NCBI RefSeq assembly: GCF_027409185.1
Contig: NC_084464.1
Span: forward strand, 51,063,095 to 51,127,094
DNA length: 64,000 nucleotides
Reading direction: 5' to 3'
From: Cynocephalus volans
Taxonomy: Eukaryota > Chordata > Mammalia > Dermoptera > Cynocephalidae
The stretch's first letter is position 1, and every line of letters starts with the position of its first letter. Below, piece after piece: positions 34,115-46,321 of this stretch. The position numbers were made by a program, and so were the translations under genes. The notes beneath the pieces were generated by a model that saw only the letters and a list, made by a program, of their open reading frames with translations, was not told the DNA's origin and did no database searches.

Positions 34115-35489
34115 AAATGCATTAATGTGATACAGAATTTTAATGCTATCCCTTGGCTTAGACTCTGTTAACCAGATATCTAAATTTGGTCATGCTAAAA
34201 AGTTCACTAAAACCTAAGAAAACCCCATGGCGGTAATGCTAATTTATACTAGAATAGATGAGGTTCTTTCTGACCCATTTCCCAAGACCAGTTGAGTGAA
34301 CTGTGTAATAGACCAAACTCCAATGAGCTTATTTCATGCATTAGGTAGAAAGGCTTCCAAGCACAAGGTGGTAGAATATATTTCTGTCCAGTGACTTCTC
34401 TAGATATCTTCCCTCTCCAGATCCATTCTCCATCCTTTTCCCTCCTTAGCTCATAGGGGAAATTTTGATACCAACTGGAGATTTCATGTGTGAGGTCTAT
34501 GATCTAAGAATAATTTTCCTGCTCTTACATCCAAGATTTCTGAGGTCCTTCTAGAAGAGGACAAGAACAACTGTCTGAAAGACATGACATTTAGTGCCTC
34601 AAAATGTTCCCAAGAACTCAGCTACCCAGGGACACAGGTACCACAGTTGGCTGGCTACAGGTACAGCAGTTTGCTGAACTGGGTGTATGACCAAAGGGTC
34701 TTTGTCCAGTACAGATTGCTTGGTCCTATCTGCTCATGACTATGAAGGATTCTCAACCCTGCCAACCATCTTGCACATGGAGTTTCAGCGATGGTCCGGA
34801 TGAGATGGGGTAAATAGATCTATGCTGCTCTGTAAGGGCCTGCAGGTCCTTTTCATTTGCCAAATACAATGCCTTATCACAAGATACTGTCCTGCTGTCC
34901 CTGCTCCTTGAATTCACAAATACAGCAGCAACATCATTGCCTAGGCTTTTGAGAGACTCCCAGTATACAAAGTTTAAAAAACATACTTCTAGTTCAAGAG
35001 AGAGAATTGAGGTTATGTATCAGAGAAGCAATATGGTAAGCATTGGGGACATAATGAAAAATGAACAATTGGGTTTAACTGCACTTTGAAGTGAGATTCT
35101 CCCTCATTTACATTCCCCAGGGGTCATCTGTGTGTTGAACATTTTCACTGGCATCTGGACTTTGCTTCCATTACAATAATCTGTGGATGTTGGTTTCATA
35201 AAGACTGCAGCTTAAAACAGAACACACGCTAGACACTTCACAGGGGCTTTGGAAAAGAGCTGAGCTTTGTTTCACAGCCAGTCCTAGATGTAATGGGTTA
35301 TATGTCACTAATTATAAACAAGAAGACAATGGAGTTTGTTTTTTGCCCTGAGAATCTGCACTCGCTCCCAGTCAGATCTGAATGCACTTTCAATCATAAC
35401 AGAAACCAGATCTAAGTGCTTTAGGGCTTTATTACATGCACAGAAAAGCAGAAGTAAATGGAAAACCCTATCCAAGTTTTAAAAAATTG
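34115..35489. other. Intergenic stretch with no recognised feature
   Basis: No exon or named repeat that I can support. Confidence 0.4.
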
Positions 35490-35730
35490 AGTATCTACTA
35501 TGTGTGGATTGCTTTACACATATTTTCTCTAGAAGGTAAAATAATCCTGCATGTTCACCATGATCCTATCATCTCTAGTTTATAGATGAGAAAACCAAGA
35601 CTGTGTGGTTATTTCTACTTGGACAGGGCCACCCAGTTAACAGGTGCTGAAGTTGGGATGTAGCATTATGTTCTTCTGGCTCCAAATCCCATGTAGGCTT
35701 TAGCCATCTACTACACTACCACACCAGCTA
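35490..35730 (-). repeat. MIR SINE remnant, antisense
   Basis: The complement of MIR: 'tttatagatgagaaaaccaa', 'gccacccagttaacaggtgc' and 'catctactacactacc' in order. Confidence 0.75.
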
Positions 35731-37574
35731 ATTTTTCCTCGCAATTTGGGTATATTTAACTTTCTTCTTGGATATGCATCACTAGGGTTGGAAGGAAACT
35801 CTTGCCTCATCCTTCCAATAAAACTATGTCTAAACTATGTCAGATAAATACTATTTCTAGAACTTTTTCTTAATAGTTTTCACAACAGAGAAGTTCTTTC
35901 TTATGTCTGACCCAAATATTTCCTGCTGTACTTGGAAACCTTCTCTCTTGCTATGCTCTTACTGCAGAGGGAGAGCAGCTTCACACAAAAGCCCCTTACA
36001 GACCTGTGGGTACTGAAGTGGCTGCTCAATGGCTCCTCCATGGAGTGGGAGAACGCTCCCTGTCAGTCCAGACAACGGAGCAGCCAGAGAAAGCCAATCT
36101 TGTCTGTCGGAACTCAGGTTTTAACCTTTCCTGGCCTCTCCCAACTACAAAACTCAACTTGGAATAAATCTCCAGTGTTAACAATTCTCCCCCGACCTCT
36201 ATTTCCTCCCCTCCCAAATCCCCATCATCCTTGAATTAAAAGATAGGTAAAGAAACAGAAATTTGAGATGAGGGGAATGGGGTTGGATATAAAAATACAA
36301 ACACCAATTGCTGTATTAAACTTCTTTGCTGAAAAATGTTCTTGTGGAGATCCAGATGATAGGAGCACAGGGGCCAGGAGAGCTAAAGAGGCCACCTCTC
36401 CTTCCTGGCACCTCAGATACCGTTCACCACACCTGGCTGAGTCTGTGTGCAGCCTCTCCTGTGGTTGGAAGATCAAAGCAAAGAGTCTCCCCCAGTCTGG
36501 TCTCTCCTGAAGGAACCTCAGGCTCATCTGGGAATGGGAACCAAGCAGAGGGAGGCTGCCCACCATGGACGGAGATCAGAGGGAGGGCTGGGCAGCGTGG
36601 TCAGTGGTTGGGAACAGGATTCCAGTCCAGGAACTAAGAAGGCTTTGTAAGGGAGCCAAGGGACTAGATGGCAGGCCCCAGGCTTGGTTCAGAGGAAGCC
36701 ACAGAGGGTACCAGGACACTGGGCAGATCTAGGAGTGGGTGAGCTTCCCGAAGTTGGCCTCTGATGCTTTGGATGTCCTAAGAGAAGAGGAAAAGCCCTT
36801 GCTTCTGTGAGATCTCCCTTAGCAGCTACATCCCCGCCCAGGGCTGCAGCTTCCACCTTTGTGAGAAGGCCTCCCCACCCTCAATTTCTAGGGCCAGCCT
36901 GGCCTGCTCTCCTGAGCAACAGACCTCTATTTTAACTACTGCCAAACATGTCTCATTTAATATCACAAATGGAGTTTACCATTTTTCTCCACTTCAAACA
37001 CGCTTCTACTGTTTTGCTCCTCATTTTGGCCATTGACAGGACCAGTGCCAGTTCTCTCAAACTGGAGAATCCAGAATCCTCCGAGGTCCCACCCTCATCT
37101 GCATCCTCACTGTCATTGTCACCTCCTGTAGCTCAGGTCTCCCTTCTCACTCACTGAGGATTAAAGCACCTCGCTGTTGGCTCCTGCCCTGGAGCTTTTG
37201 CCCACCATTGAATCCATCCTGCACTCTGGAGTGACCTTCCTACACTCTGTGTCCACCCACACACCTGTTTTAAAGCTCCAGAGGCTTCCTGGTGTCTGCA
37301 GGACACAAATGAGACTTGTCCTTCTCTTTTGACCCCCAACTAACCTTTCTAACCTCATAGCCTTTCAACCCTCCTCATACCCCTGCAATCTAGGCCTAGA
37401 ATCTACCCGCTGAGCTTTGAATCCTGGCTCCTTGGGCAAGGATATTATTTCCTAAGGGTGAAAGACTATTGAGAAGCATTTGGCCACACTTGCTGTTGAC
37501 CTTCTTACCCCACTGGAGGGATAGATATATGTATATGTGTATATTTAGACACATAACTGGATGTATGCATACAT
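35731..37574. other. Intergenic stretch, moderately GC-rich, no supported gene
   Basis: Contains overlapping frames of 60-113 codons on both strands between 35932 and 36650. They contradict each other and show no domain. The segment 36990-37420 is pyrimidine-rich and L2-like, but too decayed to call firmly. Confidence 0.35.
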
Positions 37575-37862
37575 ACTTATATAAAAAGCATCCGCTGAAC
37601 ACTTATTATGTGAAGAGGTATCGTTCTAAATGCTCTAAGCACATTAACTCATTCATTTTTCCTTCTAGCCCTCTGAGGTAGCTATTCTTATTAGTTTCAA
37701 TTTACAGATGAGGAAATAAAGGCACAGAGAAGTTAAGATCTGTCTCAAAGTTGCACAGCTAGGAAGTAGCAGATCCTGGATTAACCCTTGCCATGGAACT
37801 CTGGAATCCACACTGTTAACTACAATGCCATACCACCTGCTGCCCCAGTACCCCCTCGAAGC
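37575..37862 (-). repeat. MIR SINE remnant, antisense, nearly full length
   Basis: The complement of MIR from 'cgctgaacacttattatgtg' through 'tttacagatgaggaaataaa', 'gttgcacagctaggaagtag' and 'gttaactacaatgcc'. Confidence 0.9.
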
Positions 37863-38178
37863 ACACCTTCTGATTCCAGGACAGCCTCTCTGCCTGGCCA
37901 ACCTGGGGAGTTTTTTCACTGTTAACCCTTCTGTATTTTAGAATCCTGTAAAATCAAAATTGGGAGGACTCTCAAGTATAGTGCAAGTTTTCCACTGTTC
38001 AGAGAAGGAAAGTGACTTCCTAAATCACACAGGAGACCAGATAAGGCCCAGCCTAGAACTTCCATACTGCTTTTATTTTATGTTTCTGGACATAATTTCT
38101 CACTCATTACTCCCTCATTACCTCATTTATGATATGGGACTCTTGCAGTATCTACTGCATTTCAGAAAGAAAAAAAAT
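37863..38178. other. Short intergenic stretch
   Basis: The part near 37985-38045 resembles a partial antisense MIR. Nothing else is visible. Confidence 0.35.
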
Positions 38179-38198
38179 GTGTATATATATATATATAA

Positions 38199-38241
<43 letters not shown>

Positions 38242-38247
38242 AATAAT
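38179..38247. repeat. Compound (TA)n(CA)n(TA)n microsatellite
   Basis: GTATAT units, then about 15 AC units, then TA units. Confidence 0.95.
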
Positions 38248-39033
38248 TAATATATGAGTATGTGTGCACACACATATCCTCCATTACATAAATAAAGCTG
38301 TATCCTCAAGCTTCTCCACAGTGAGTTCATTACCTTCAGTCAGTCCAACTCTACTTTGCTTTTCCTGGGCTTCTAGCCATAGCATTCTTCCCCAGTTCTT
38401 ATTGATCTTATCTAGGCTGGAAATGTGGAAGCAACTACAGTGCCTCAGAGAGCTAACTACCTTAATATGCTCGTGCGTTACTCATGCCCAGTGAATGCAA
38501 ACAAGGACAAACAAAGGCAGAGGGATAAACACATTTAAGCCAGACCTATTTCCAGAGAAATAATTTAAAGACAGTTCAAACAAGTGCTTCAAACACACAA
38601 GAATAATGATTTCCCCATGGATACATTGTGTGCTTGCTGGTGCTATAACATTGGCCTTACATGCAGAAGCTCATAAAAAGTTAGGGGCAAGATAAAAAGA
38701 AACAAGTAGTGCACGATGGAAGGAAGCCATTTGTGTTGCAGCCGAATCTCCCACCCCCACATTACCCAGCCAGAGTGTGATGTCTGGGGTTTCCAGATGC
38801 CTGCTCTCATCTACGGAAGTGCCATGTAGGGATGCTGGGATGCATGAGGACAGGACTCCTAACTGTTGCTTCCCTGTGATTTTTTGGAGTGAGCTTCTTA
38901 GCCAGCCCACAAAGTAGCTTTGCCCACGTTTATTTGTCTCCTTTTTGCAGAGAAAAACATCAAAGCAGATATTTATGCAGTTGTGCAATGGGGTAATGGC
39001 CTGGTCCCATTGGGTGAGAACAGAGTCCTAGGG
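38248..39033. other. Intergenic stretch with no recognised feature
   Basis: Nothing supportable; the 105-codon minus frame at 38671-38988 has no known domain. Confidence 0.4.
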
Positions 39034-39042
39034 TAAACATTT

Positions 39043-39218
39043 CTTTCTTTCTTTCTTTTTTTTTTAAAGATGACCGGTAACAGGATCTTAACCCTTGACT
39101 TGGTGTTAGCACCACACTCTCCCAAGTGAGCTAACCAGCCATCCCTGTATAGGGATCCAAACCCATGGCCTTGGTGTTAGCAGCAGCACACTCTCCCAAG
39201 TGAGCCACAGCCTGGCCT
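39043..39218 (-). mobile_element. Dimeric tRNA-type SINE, antisense
   Basis: Read on the minus strand, it has two tRNA-like units in tandem. The left unit begins ggccaggctgtggctcactt and has a 'gggtttggatccctatacag' B-box region. The right unit begins 'atggctggttagctcactt' and ends 'aagatcctgttaccggtca', followed by a T/C-rich (A-rich on the sense strand) tail at 39043-39066. The direct repeat taaacattt flanks it at 39034-39042 and 39219-39227. The right unit is akin to the monomer SINEs in this window. Confidence 0.85.
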
Positions 39219-39227
39219 TAAACATTT

Positions 39228-41499
39228 ATTTCTGCCACCAGTGCAGTCCAGCCTTCTGCCCCTCTAAATCACTGGAAACCAAGAGGCTTTGGCCACCTTG
39301 AAGGAGTTGTCCAGCCCTGATCCTCAGAGGCTATCTTTAGGCTTTCCACCACCCTCATGGTAGCCCATACTTTGGCAGGGGAGATCAGTGGACATCAATA
39401 CAGTCAATTCTGTGTGCGTTGACCTGCTCCTAAGCCCCCACTGGGGATATCGTCATGATGGCAACAACCCTTGAAGACCCTGCCCTTTGCCTAAGGTTTC
39501 CAGGTTCGAGGGGTCCATCAAAATACTTTCAGTATTTCAAAGAAGCTTAAGGAAAAAAAGCCTACCTCTTCTGTAATAAGACTGTACATGGTGGCTGAAG
39601 AATAGGTTTTTTTGCTTAGGGCTAGAATTATGTCAACTCAGAATGTCACAATGCTATTAATGTCTGCTCACAAGTGATCTTTGGCTATTTATGGTGACTT
39701 TGGACTTTCTGGGACTTTTTTAGGGCATCAGATCTAACTGACAGAGTCACTGATAAGTTTTCCTCTTCTCTCCCAATGTGCATCCCACCCAATTCATCAC
39801 TGCTCCCTTAGGTTTCCAAGAGGTACAACACCTGCTTTATCCTGAATTCTATCATCTCTCCCAGCTTGGGTTCCCAGCTTACCATCCTACACATGGAGAC
39901 ACTAGAGAGCACAAGGTTAAGAAGCTTCCTGGTCTCCTCACCTGTCTTCTCCAAAGGAGCTCCTTGCTGAGGAGTTTAGAGCGAGGGGGCAAGTTATAGA
40001 GCCAGTCAGAAGCTCTAATACCCAAAGGACTCTCATGCCTGATTTGATGTAGAATGACAGCCAAGACCAAACAATCCATTGCAGAAACAGTGCTAAAAGT
40101 GGTACTGGTTGGTGAGGTCGGAGCCTGCTGTCTCACCCTCCTAGGGCTCCACCCACTGGCCTGGGAACGGGAGGACTGTCTGACCCCTGGGAGATGCTCT
40201 CTCAGCCCCAGGGCCTTGTGTGCCCTGTTGTGTGTTGCAGGTTCGAGGATGGTGAGGAGTCGGAACCAAGGATTAGAGAAGGCAGCCAAATCAAGAAAGA
40301 GACGGTTTATCTGAAAGGGATCAAGTCTCAAAAGACAGAGTAGAAGGGGAAATATAGATTTTGTATCGATCTGGCTAACGGGAAAATAATTTTAAGGATG
40401 AATTCAGGAGATTCCTGGGTTCTAGGCTCTCATCTTGACCCATGTCTGAGATGGTTTTCCCCAGGAACAGACCTGAGACAATGACTTATGTATGAGTAAT
40501 TTGTTAAGAAATTACTCCTGGGGATACCCATGGGGAGTGAGAAGCTGGACAGGGAAGGGGAGGGAGACAAGCAAGGAGCCATTTCAGGAGAAAGTCTAGG
40601 GTGGGAGGACTCAGCAGAATTCTTCAGGGGACCTCTGGCCTTGAAGTTCTGTCTCACAGTGGTTGCAACCCAAGGCAAATGAGCTGGACTTTTATGCTTC
40701 CCCACCCCAGCGTCATGGGTTAAGAGCCTTTGGGGATGGGGAGAGGATCACAAGTGAACCTTCCAGCTCTCTGTATAAGGGGCCAAAGTGGCTCTGGTAG
40801 CCAGGAGACAGTTCTCCAAAGATGAATTGCAGGTTCAGGCAGTTGAAATCATACCCGCCCCCCCAAAAAAGGAGGGGATGTGCAGAGAAATGGTAAAAGG
40901 GATCCCAGGGTACCATCCGGAAGCATCGACATTGTCTGCTGTGACCCAGCCCCTTTCATAGGTTCTTGTTTCTGACCTGGCTTCTCTGGCCTGCCCAAGC
41001 CCTGGGCCTTTGGTTTGGAACTGATCACTCAGACTCTGACCTGAAGATCCCATCCTTCCACCCACTCAGTCAAGGACCCAAGGGCTGGTGGGCTGTCCTG
41101 GAAGGAGCACCCTTGCTGAAGGGGAAGGCAGGAGACTGACACAGAGCCCAGTTCATATTCACACTGCCCTGCCTTTTGGATCCACACCCTTAATCCTACT
41201 GTAGAGACCAGCCAGGAATGTTAGGGTCTGTCTCCACAGCAGGTGCTGCACATGCCGAACATTCAAGTCCTGATCATCCGTCAGTTAGGATTGTTCACAG
41301 CACTGCTTCTTCCACTGTCATGTTTATGGGGGTGTATCATTTGTATGCATGAGTTTATTTATTTATTTTCTAGATTTGTCAGATGAAAAGGTAGAAAATA
41401 GTAAGAAATCCATCTTCATTAAAGAGCATACTTCAGTGCTACTTATTCTAGGGTTGTTTACATTGATAATAATAATAAACAATGATGATAGTAATTCTT
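39228..41499. other. Intergenic stretch, mostly unique
   Basis: Frames at 39879-40331 (minus, 150 codons) and 40054-40314 (plus) overlap each other and show no domain. The segment 40430-40830 has the look of an old LTR or other repeat that I cannot name. No exon can be supported. Confidence 0.35.
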
Positions 41500-41700
41500 G
41501 TCACAACAGTAGCTAGTGTTTTGTGTGCCATACTCTGTGCCTCAATTGTATTGTATTGTCATCATTTCTATCATTCCCATTTTTCAGAAAAGGAAACCGA
41601 GGCACGAAGCAGTTAGGTAACTTGATCATAACCACACAGCTACTAAGACATAGCAAATGGATTCAAACCCTGGTATGTTGTGCTCTGGGGTGTGCGTTCA
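41500..41700 (-). repeat. MIR SINE remnant, antisense
   Basis: 'cagaaaaggaaaccgaggca', 'aaccacacagctactaagac' and 'attcaaaccctggtat' are the complement of MIR in order. Confidence 0.8.
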
Positions 41701-42539
41701 CTCACACTGCTGTCTGATGCTGGCTGCTGCTGCAGAAATGTGGATAGGCTGAGAACCTTGAGAAAGCAAACCCAGCAGAATTATTCCTGCCATGGACTCA
41801 CTACTTCAGGAGCAAAGTGGGAAGGTGCCCGAGGGACACTTAAGGATAAGAATGAAGTAGGCAGAGCTCTGACCCTCTGAGTGGCTGTGACCTAACTCAT
41901 TAATTATAAGGCCGATGACAGTTGCAGGCCCACCTTACCAGAAATGCAGACCACTGAACAGTTGACGTTTTATCTACTCCACAGGTAGATAAATATAGTA
42001 TTAGCTTAGCTTCAGCCCCTATTATCTCCCTCAATTTTTTCCAACATTTACTATTTTTCTTTTGCTTCAAAGGGAAGTTGGGGAGAAATGAGGGGAATAA
42101 AGAGAACTGGGAAGCCTGCCGAATGACTACATTCTCACACATGCATTCAGGGGGCACACTTAGATAAGGAAGGTAAGAATTGGTTCTTACATTGACATCT
42201 CCACGTACTAGGTCACAACTCATAAAATGTGGCCATCTGGTTATAGTAGAAGGGCACGGCTTAGGAACCGATGAAGATGCTACTCTGTAGAAAAAGGGAA
42301 GAACCCATTATGAAGTTTAGGTTTTATATTTTAAAGTGATGACCACAGAAAGATAATCTGACTTGTTTGGAAAGGCTCATTTCTAATCCTTTAGAAACGG
42401 CTACTTTCTACTGAAAAGGGAGCCTTGAGAGAAAGTTTTCTGTGGGTGATTTATAAAGCAAGCTATTTCTGGGGATTAAGACTGTCTACCTTGGTTTGAG
42501 TTATTTGATTATTTAAAAACTTGAATGAACATAAGGCAG
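41701..42539. other. Intergenic stretch with no recognised feature
   Basis: No exon or named repeat; the 107-codon minus frame at 41900-42223 is not gene-like. Confidence 0.4.
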
Positions 42540-42965
42540 TTAATTTGTTGGCTTTCTGGTTGACCTATGTGTCATCATGTCCTCTCCAGATGAGTTCGGG
42601 CGAGATTTATCTGGGGTGGCCCCTCCATTGAGCTCCAGCCTGCAATAGCACTTAGTCGCTCTTCCTCCCGACAGGCCCCTCCTTGGGGGCCTTCACAATG
42701 GTTGCCTTTGAGTGCAGAGACCCTCAGTCACGCAGGCCTCTGTCTAATGTCTCTGAGGAACATGCTGGAATCCCTTGGAACAGAGCAGAACTGGAAGGGG
42801 AGACGTCATTATCCCAGAGCTGACTGTAAATTGTGCTGTTTAGTCTATAAAGCAATTAGGTCTGGGGAGTGTAATGTGATCCTTTTGTGGCCTTTGTGGC
42901 CCCTGTCAGTCTGTTGGTTCTCAATGGGCACCAACGCTGAGCTTTTTGGGCCAGTATACTGCACC
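42540..42965. promoter_or_regulatory. Candidate conserved non-coding element
   Basis: A complex, repeat-free stretch. It holds several homeodomain-like TAAT/ATTA cores (for example 'aagcaattagg'), two neighbouring CCTTTTGTGG/CCTTTGTGG SOX-like sites (about 42880-42899) and an 'agacgtcatta' CRE-like site at about 42802-42812. Its base composition differs from its neighbours. That it is an enhancer is inference; conservation was not tested. Confidence 0.25.
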
Positions 42966-43054
42966 TCCTAACCCAAATGGATGCTCCAAAATAGGTCAGC
43001 TTTCTCTTCTCAGTTAAGTGGCTGTGTGGACAAAAGGCCTGCACGTGGCCTTCA

Positions 43055-43180
43055 AAGACCTATGTTCGAATTCCAGCTTTGCTTCTTCTGGCTGTTAAAA
43101 ATGAAGTAAGGCCAGTCAGTGCGGTTCCTCTGAGTGAGCCTCAGTTGCATTAATCGGCCTCATCATCACTGCCACACAGG
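43055..43180 (+). repeat. MIR SINE remnant
   Basis: Sense MIR part: 'tgttcgaattccagctttgc' followed by a decayed core. Confidence 0.55.
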
Positions 43181-43469
43181 CTTAGCAGAATTGTGGAGGG
43201 CCTGGCATGGGTGCAGTGTGCAGTCTCCTAAGTTCACCCACATTTCTGGACAATGTGGCCACTGCCACTTGGTTGGCAGCAGCCATGCTCAAAATGACTG
43301 CCGTAATTTCTATCTGCTTCTTGAGAATACTGGCTGGCCTGAAACCTTCTCCCTGTATGTCTCTGGCTGCCATTTCTGTGGAGTTCTAGCTATGCCCTTA
43401 CCACCCTGTATACAGTAGGTCTCCCCAGCTATTCTCTATCACAGTATCCTGGCTGTTTCTTACATACTA

Positions 43470-43645
43470 CTTAGCCACAATTTTAATTTTATTTATTTAC
43501 TTCTTCTTATCTGTCTTCCCCACTAGATCATGAGCTTCACGAGTGTGACAATAGTTGCCTTGTCAAACACTATGCCCAGCACCTAGCATAGTCCATGGCA
43601 CATAGTGACCACTCAGTAAACATTTTGTAGGATGAACAGATGAAA
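43470..43645 (+). mobile_element. L2 LINE 3' end, sense
   Basis: 'gtcttccccactagatcatg', 'agcacctagcatagtccatg' and 'gaccactcagtaaacatttt' form the classic L2 terminus. Confidence 0.85.
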
Positions 43646-44759
43646 AATAATACTTGCCCAATAGGCAGCCAATAAGCAGATCGGGGCTGATGCCCTCCTC
43701 TTTGCTTACGTGATGAAAGCTCAAGGTCAGAGTCATGTCCCTGGAAGGTTCGACAGGGCAGCTTCATCCCTGGTTACTCCTGGGTACAATCTCACAGCCT
43801 TGGACTCCCTACCTAGGGACATCTTATCTATGAACAGGAAATAACCTTCTATTTCGTCTATGCTACTGTTATTTTGGACCTTCTCCTATATGCAGCCACA
43901 ACTTATTTAGCTGATCCACCAGGGAATTTGTGTTCAAGGGCAGCTCCACTGGGCTAGAGCTGCTTTGGAATAGCAAATAAAACAATGAGGGGTCTGTGTG
44001 TGGTAGGGGGTGGTGGTGGGGCTGGATTCACAAGAATCCTGGGTGTGTTTAGTGCAGGAAGGAGTCTTCTCTTCTCCCCTGTGAACAATAAAGCACTAGG
44101 AAGACTTGCTACACTGTACATTAAGCCAAGTCTCCACTGGGCTGTGTGGACTCCGGTACACATTTGTTTTAAATTACTCCCTAATTGCTTAAGTGTCTGT
44201 GGTGTCTTTGCTCTTAACTTAGGACCTGGGGAGTGAAAGAGGGAATCTCACTGTGCCCACTCCCCCTACCCCCAGAATGGAGACCCTCACAAAGGCTCTC
44301 CCTTACTAGGCTTGGTAAGAGGCTGGTTGGTTAGAAAGCCAAGCCCCCAGGACATGAGAAATGGAATGACCACTGGGCTTCCCTTCTAATCCTCCAAATT
44401 CCAAGCCCAAACTTGGTGTTATGTTGGGAACTCTGACTGTTTTGCTTTTGTGGCAATGCTAACATACACCTCATTAGTTTGTCTTAAAATCTACCCGCTC
44501 TTCAAAAGAGAAAAAGAAAATAGCCAGGGCTTAAAATAGTCCAATTGTATATGTGGGAGCCATTGCCAGAGCTCTTTAAAAAATACTGAAAATCCATTTT
44601 TGGTCTTTGCCGGACCTGCTTCTGGGGCAAAAGGCTGCAGGCACTTGACTGATGCGCTGTCTGCTGGTATTGTGGGTGGGGTCCCACAGCTGCAGGGAGG
44701 GAGGAACGTGCATCTAAGGGCAGTTAGTAGTCACCACTAAGGGCAGTTAGTAGTCTCTG
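43646..44759. other. Intergenic stretch with no recognised feature
   Basis: Includes a local direct repeat of 'taagggcagttagtagt' (about 44716-44732 and 44739-44755). No exon is supported. Confidence 0.4.
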
Positions 44760-44905
44760 ACTGCCATAGATGGAGAGGCCCGGGAAATCATGAGATCAGC
44801 CCTGTTGTTTTACACCTGAGACAACAGAACCTCAGAGATGGTACCTGACTTGCCCAAAGCCTTCCAGCCTGGAATGGCACAGTGGCAACTTGAACCCATC
44901 CTAAG
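44760..44905 (-). repeat. MIR SINE remnant, antisense
   Basis: 'acacctgagacaacagaacc' followed by 'gacttgcccaaagccttcca' and 'cttgaacccatcc' is an eroded antisense MIR. Confidence 0.6.
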
Positions 44906-45054
44906 TTTGCTCCTTTCCCCCTGTACCTTGAGTCGGAGGCAGATAGAGTCCAACTTCCATATTTAATTGACAGTTCTCTCATGAGCCCCACCCATGGTGC
45001 TCTTCCTGCCCAAATCCAGTGACTTCTATATTCTGTTCATCTGTAAGAAAAGCT

Positions 45055-45350
45055 AATCACTTGTTGAGTCCTCACTCTGTGCCTTGGTCCTGTGCTTCAC
45101 ACATGTGTCTCTTTTGATCTGTATAGCAACTTTATGAGGTTGTTATAACTATTAGATAACTATTACAACTATAGTAATTATAATTAATAGATAACTATTA
45201 CTAACCCCTCTGAGGCTTGAAGAGGTTAAGTTATAAGTGACTTGCCCAAATTCACACAGCTTGAGTGGGATGGGGCTTAGATTTAGGTCCAGGTATTCTT
45301 GCAGTCTGACTCCAGAGTCCCCAGACTTAACCACTGTGGTATCCAGCCTT
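45055..45350 (-). repeat. MIR SINE remnant, antisense, with AT-rich expansion
   Basis: Antisense MIR ends ('cactctgtgccttggtcctg'; 'gacttgcccaaattcacaca'; 'cttaaccactgtggtatcca') with a 50-base partly repetitive expansion of ATAACTATTA-type sequence at 45143-45203. Confidence 0.85.
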
Positions 45351-46176
45351 CTAGACTTTTAACATCTTAACCTTCCTGTTCAAGGAATTGAGTGCTGCTC
45401 ATCAAATTTCAATAGACCACATCCCTGAAGCAATTTTTCTTTGGTGACGATGAAGTCACATGGATCTATTCATAATTTCTGGTCTGTTCTGCTTGTGGGG
45501 CACACTTGTGGTCTGTTACTTAAAGAACATGGCTTGTATAATTTCTCAGCTCATGCTGGTATAGTTTTGAATGGACCAGCTCCATGGGCATAGACCTCTG
45601 CAGTCTCAGGGACTGTTCTCAGAAGGGCCCCATGTCTCATTTTATGCTCTGCTGTCCTCATCTTGACATTCTTAATAATTTTTGAACAAGGGGCCCTTCA
45701 TTTTCATTCTGCTCTTAGCTCCATGAATTATATAGCCAGTCCTGTTCCTGCCACACTGCCCCTCCCTCTTAACCTGCACCTATGACTGAAAGGGCAGTTT
45801 TCTATGATCAGCTGACTGAAGAAGAAAAAGTTTGAGCTTGGTTTACACATGATTCTCTGCAAGATGCTGACACTAGCTAAAGGTGGATGGCTATAAAGTC
45901 ATAGCCTCCCTCCAGGGTGTTCCTGAAGCACTGTGGGGAAAGAAAATTCTCCCAGTGGGCAGAGTTGTTCATTTTGCCTGGAAAAAGACATGGCTGAAGG
46001 TTGGGGTCTGTACTGATTCATGCATAGTGGATAATGGTTTGGAAAAATGGTCAAAGATTGGAAAATTCATGACAAGGAGGTCTGAAGAAGTAGTATGTGG
46101 ATTAACCTTTCTGAATGGGTACCTAATGTAAAGATATTTGTATCTGTTGTAAGTACTCATCAAAGAGTGACTTCAG

Positions 46177-46321
46177 GGCCGAGCCCGTGGCGCACTTGGG
46201 AGAGTGCAGGGCTGGGAGCACAGCGACGCTCCCGCCGCGGGTTCGGATCCTATATAGGAATGGCCGGTGCACTCACTGGCTGAGTGCGGGTCACGACAAA
46301 AAAAAAAAAAAAAAAAAAAAA
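46177..46321 (+). mobile_element. GC-rich SINE with perfect target-site duplication
   Basis: Begins ggccgagcccgtggcgcact, has a B-box-like gggttcggatcc and a second-unit-like 'ctcactggctgagtgcgggt', and ends in about 24 A residues. An exact 15-base direct repeat, aaagagtgacttcag, flanks it at 46162-46176 and 46322-46336. It differs from the tRNA-Ile monomers. The intact A-tail, CpG richness and perfect duplication mark it as the youngest insertion in the window. It lies inside ERV-L pol. Confidence 0.92.

Noticed and set aside
36225-36650. Cluster of 67-113-codon frames on both strands
   Set aside because: They contradict each other and match nothing that I recognise; GC-richer background raises chance frame length.
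39879-40331. 150-codon minus-strand frame
   Set aside because: No recognisable domain, no splice context, and a competing plus-strand frame overlaps it.
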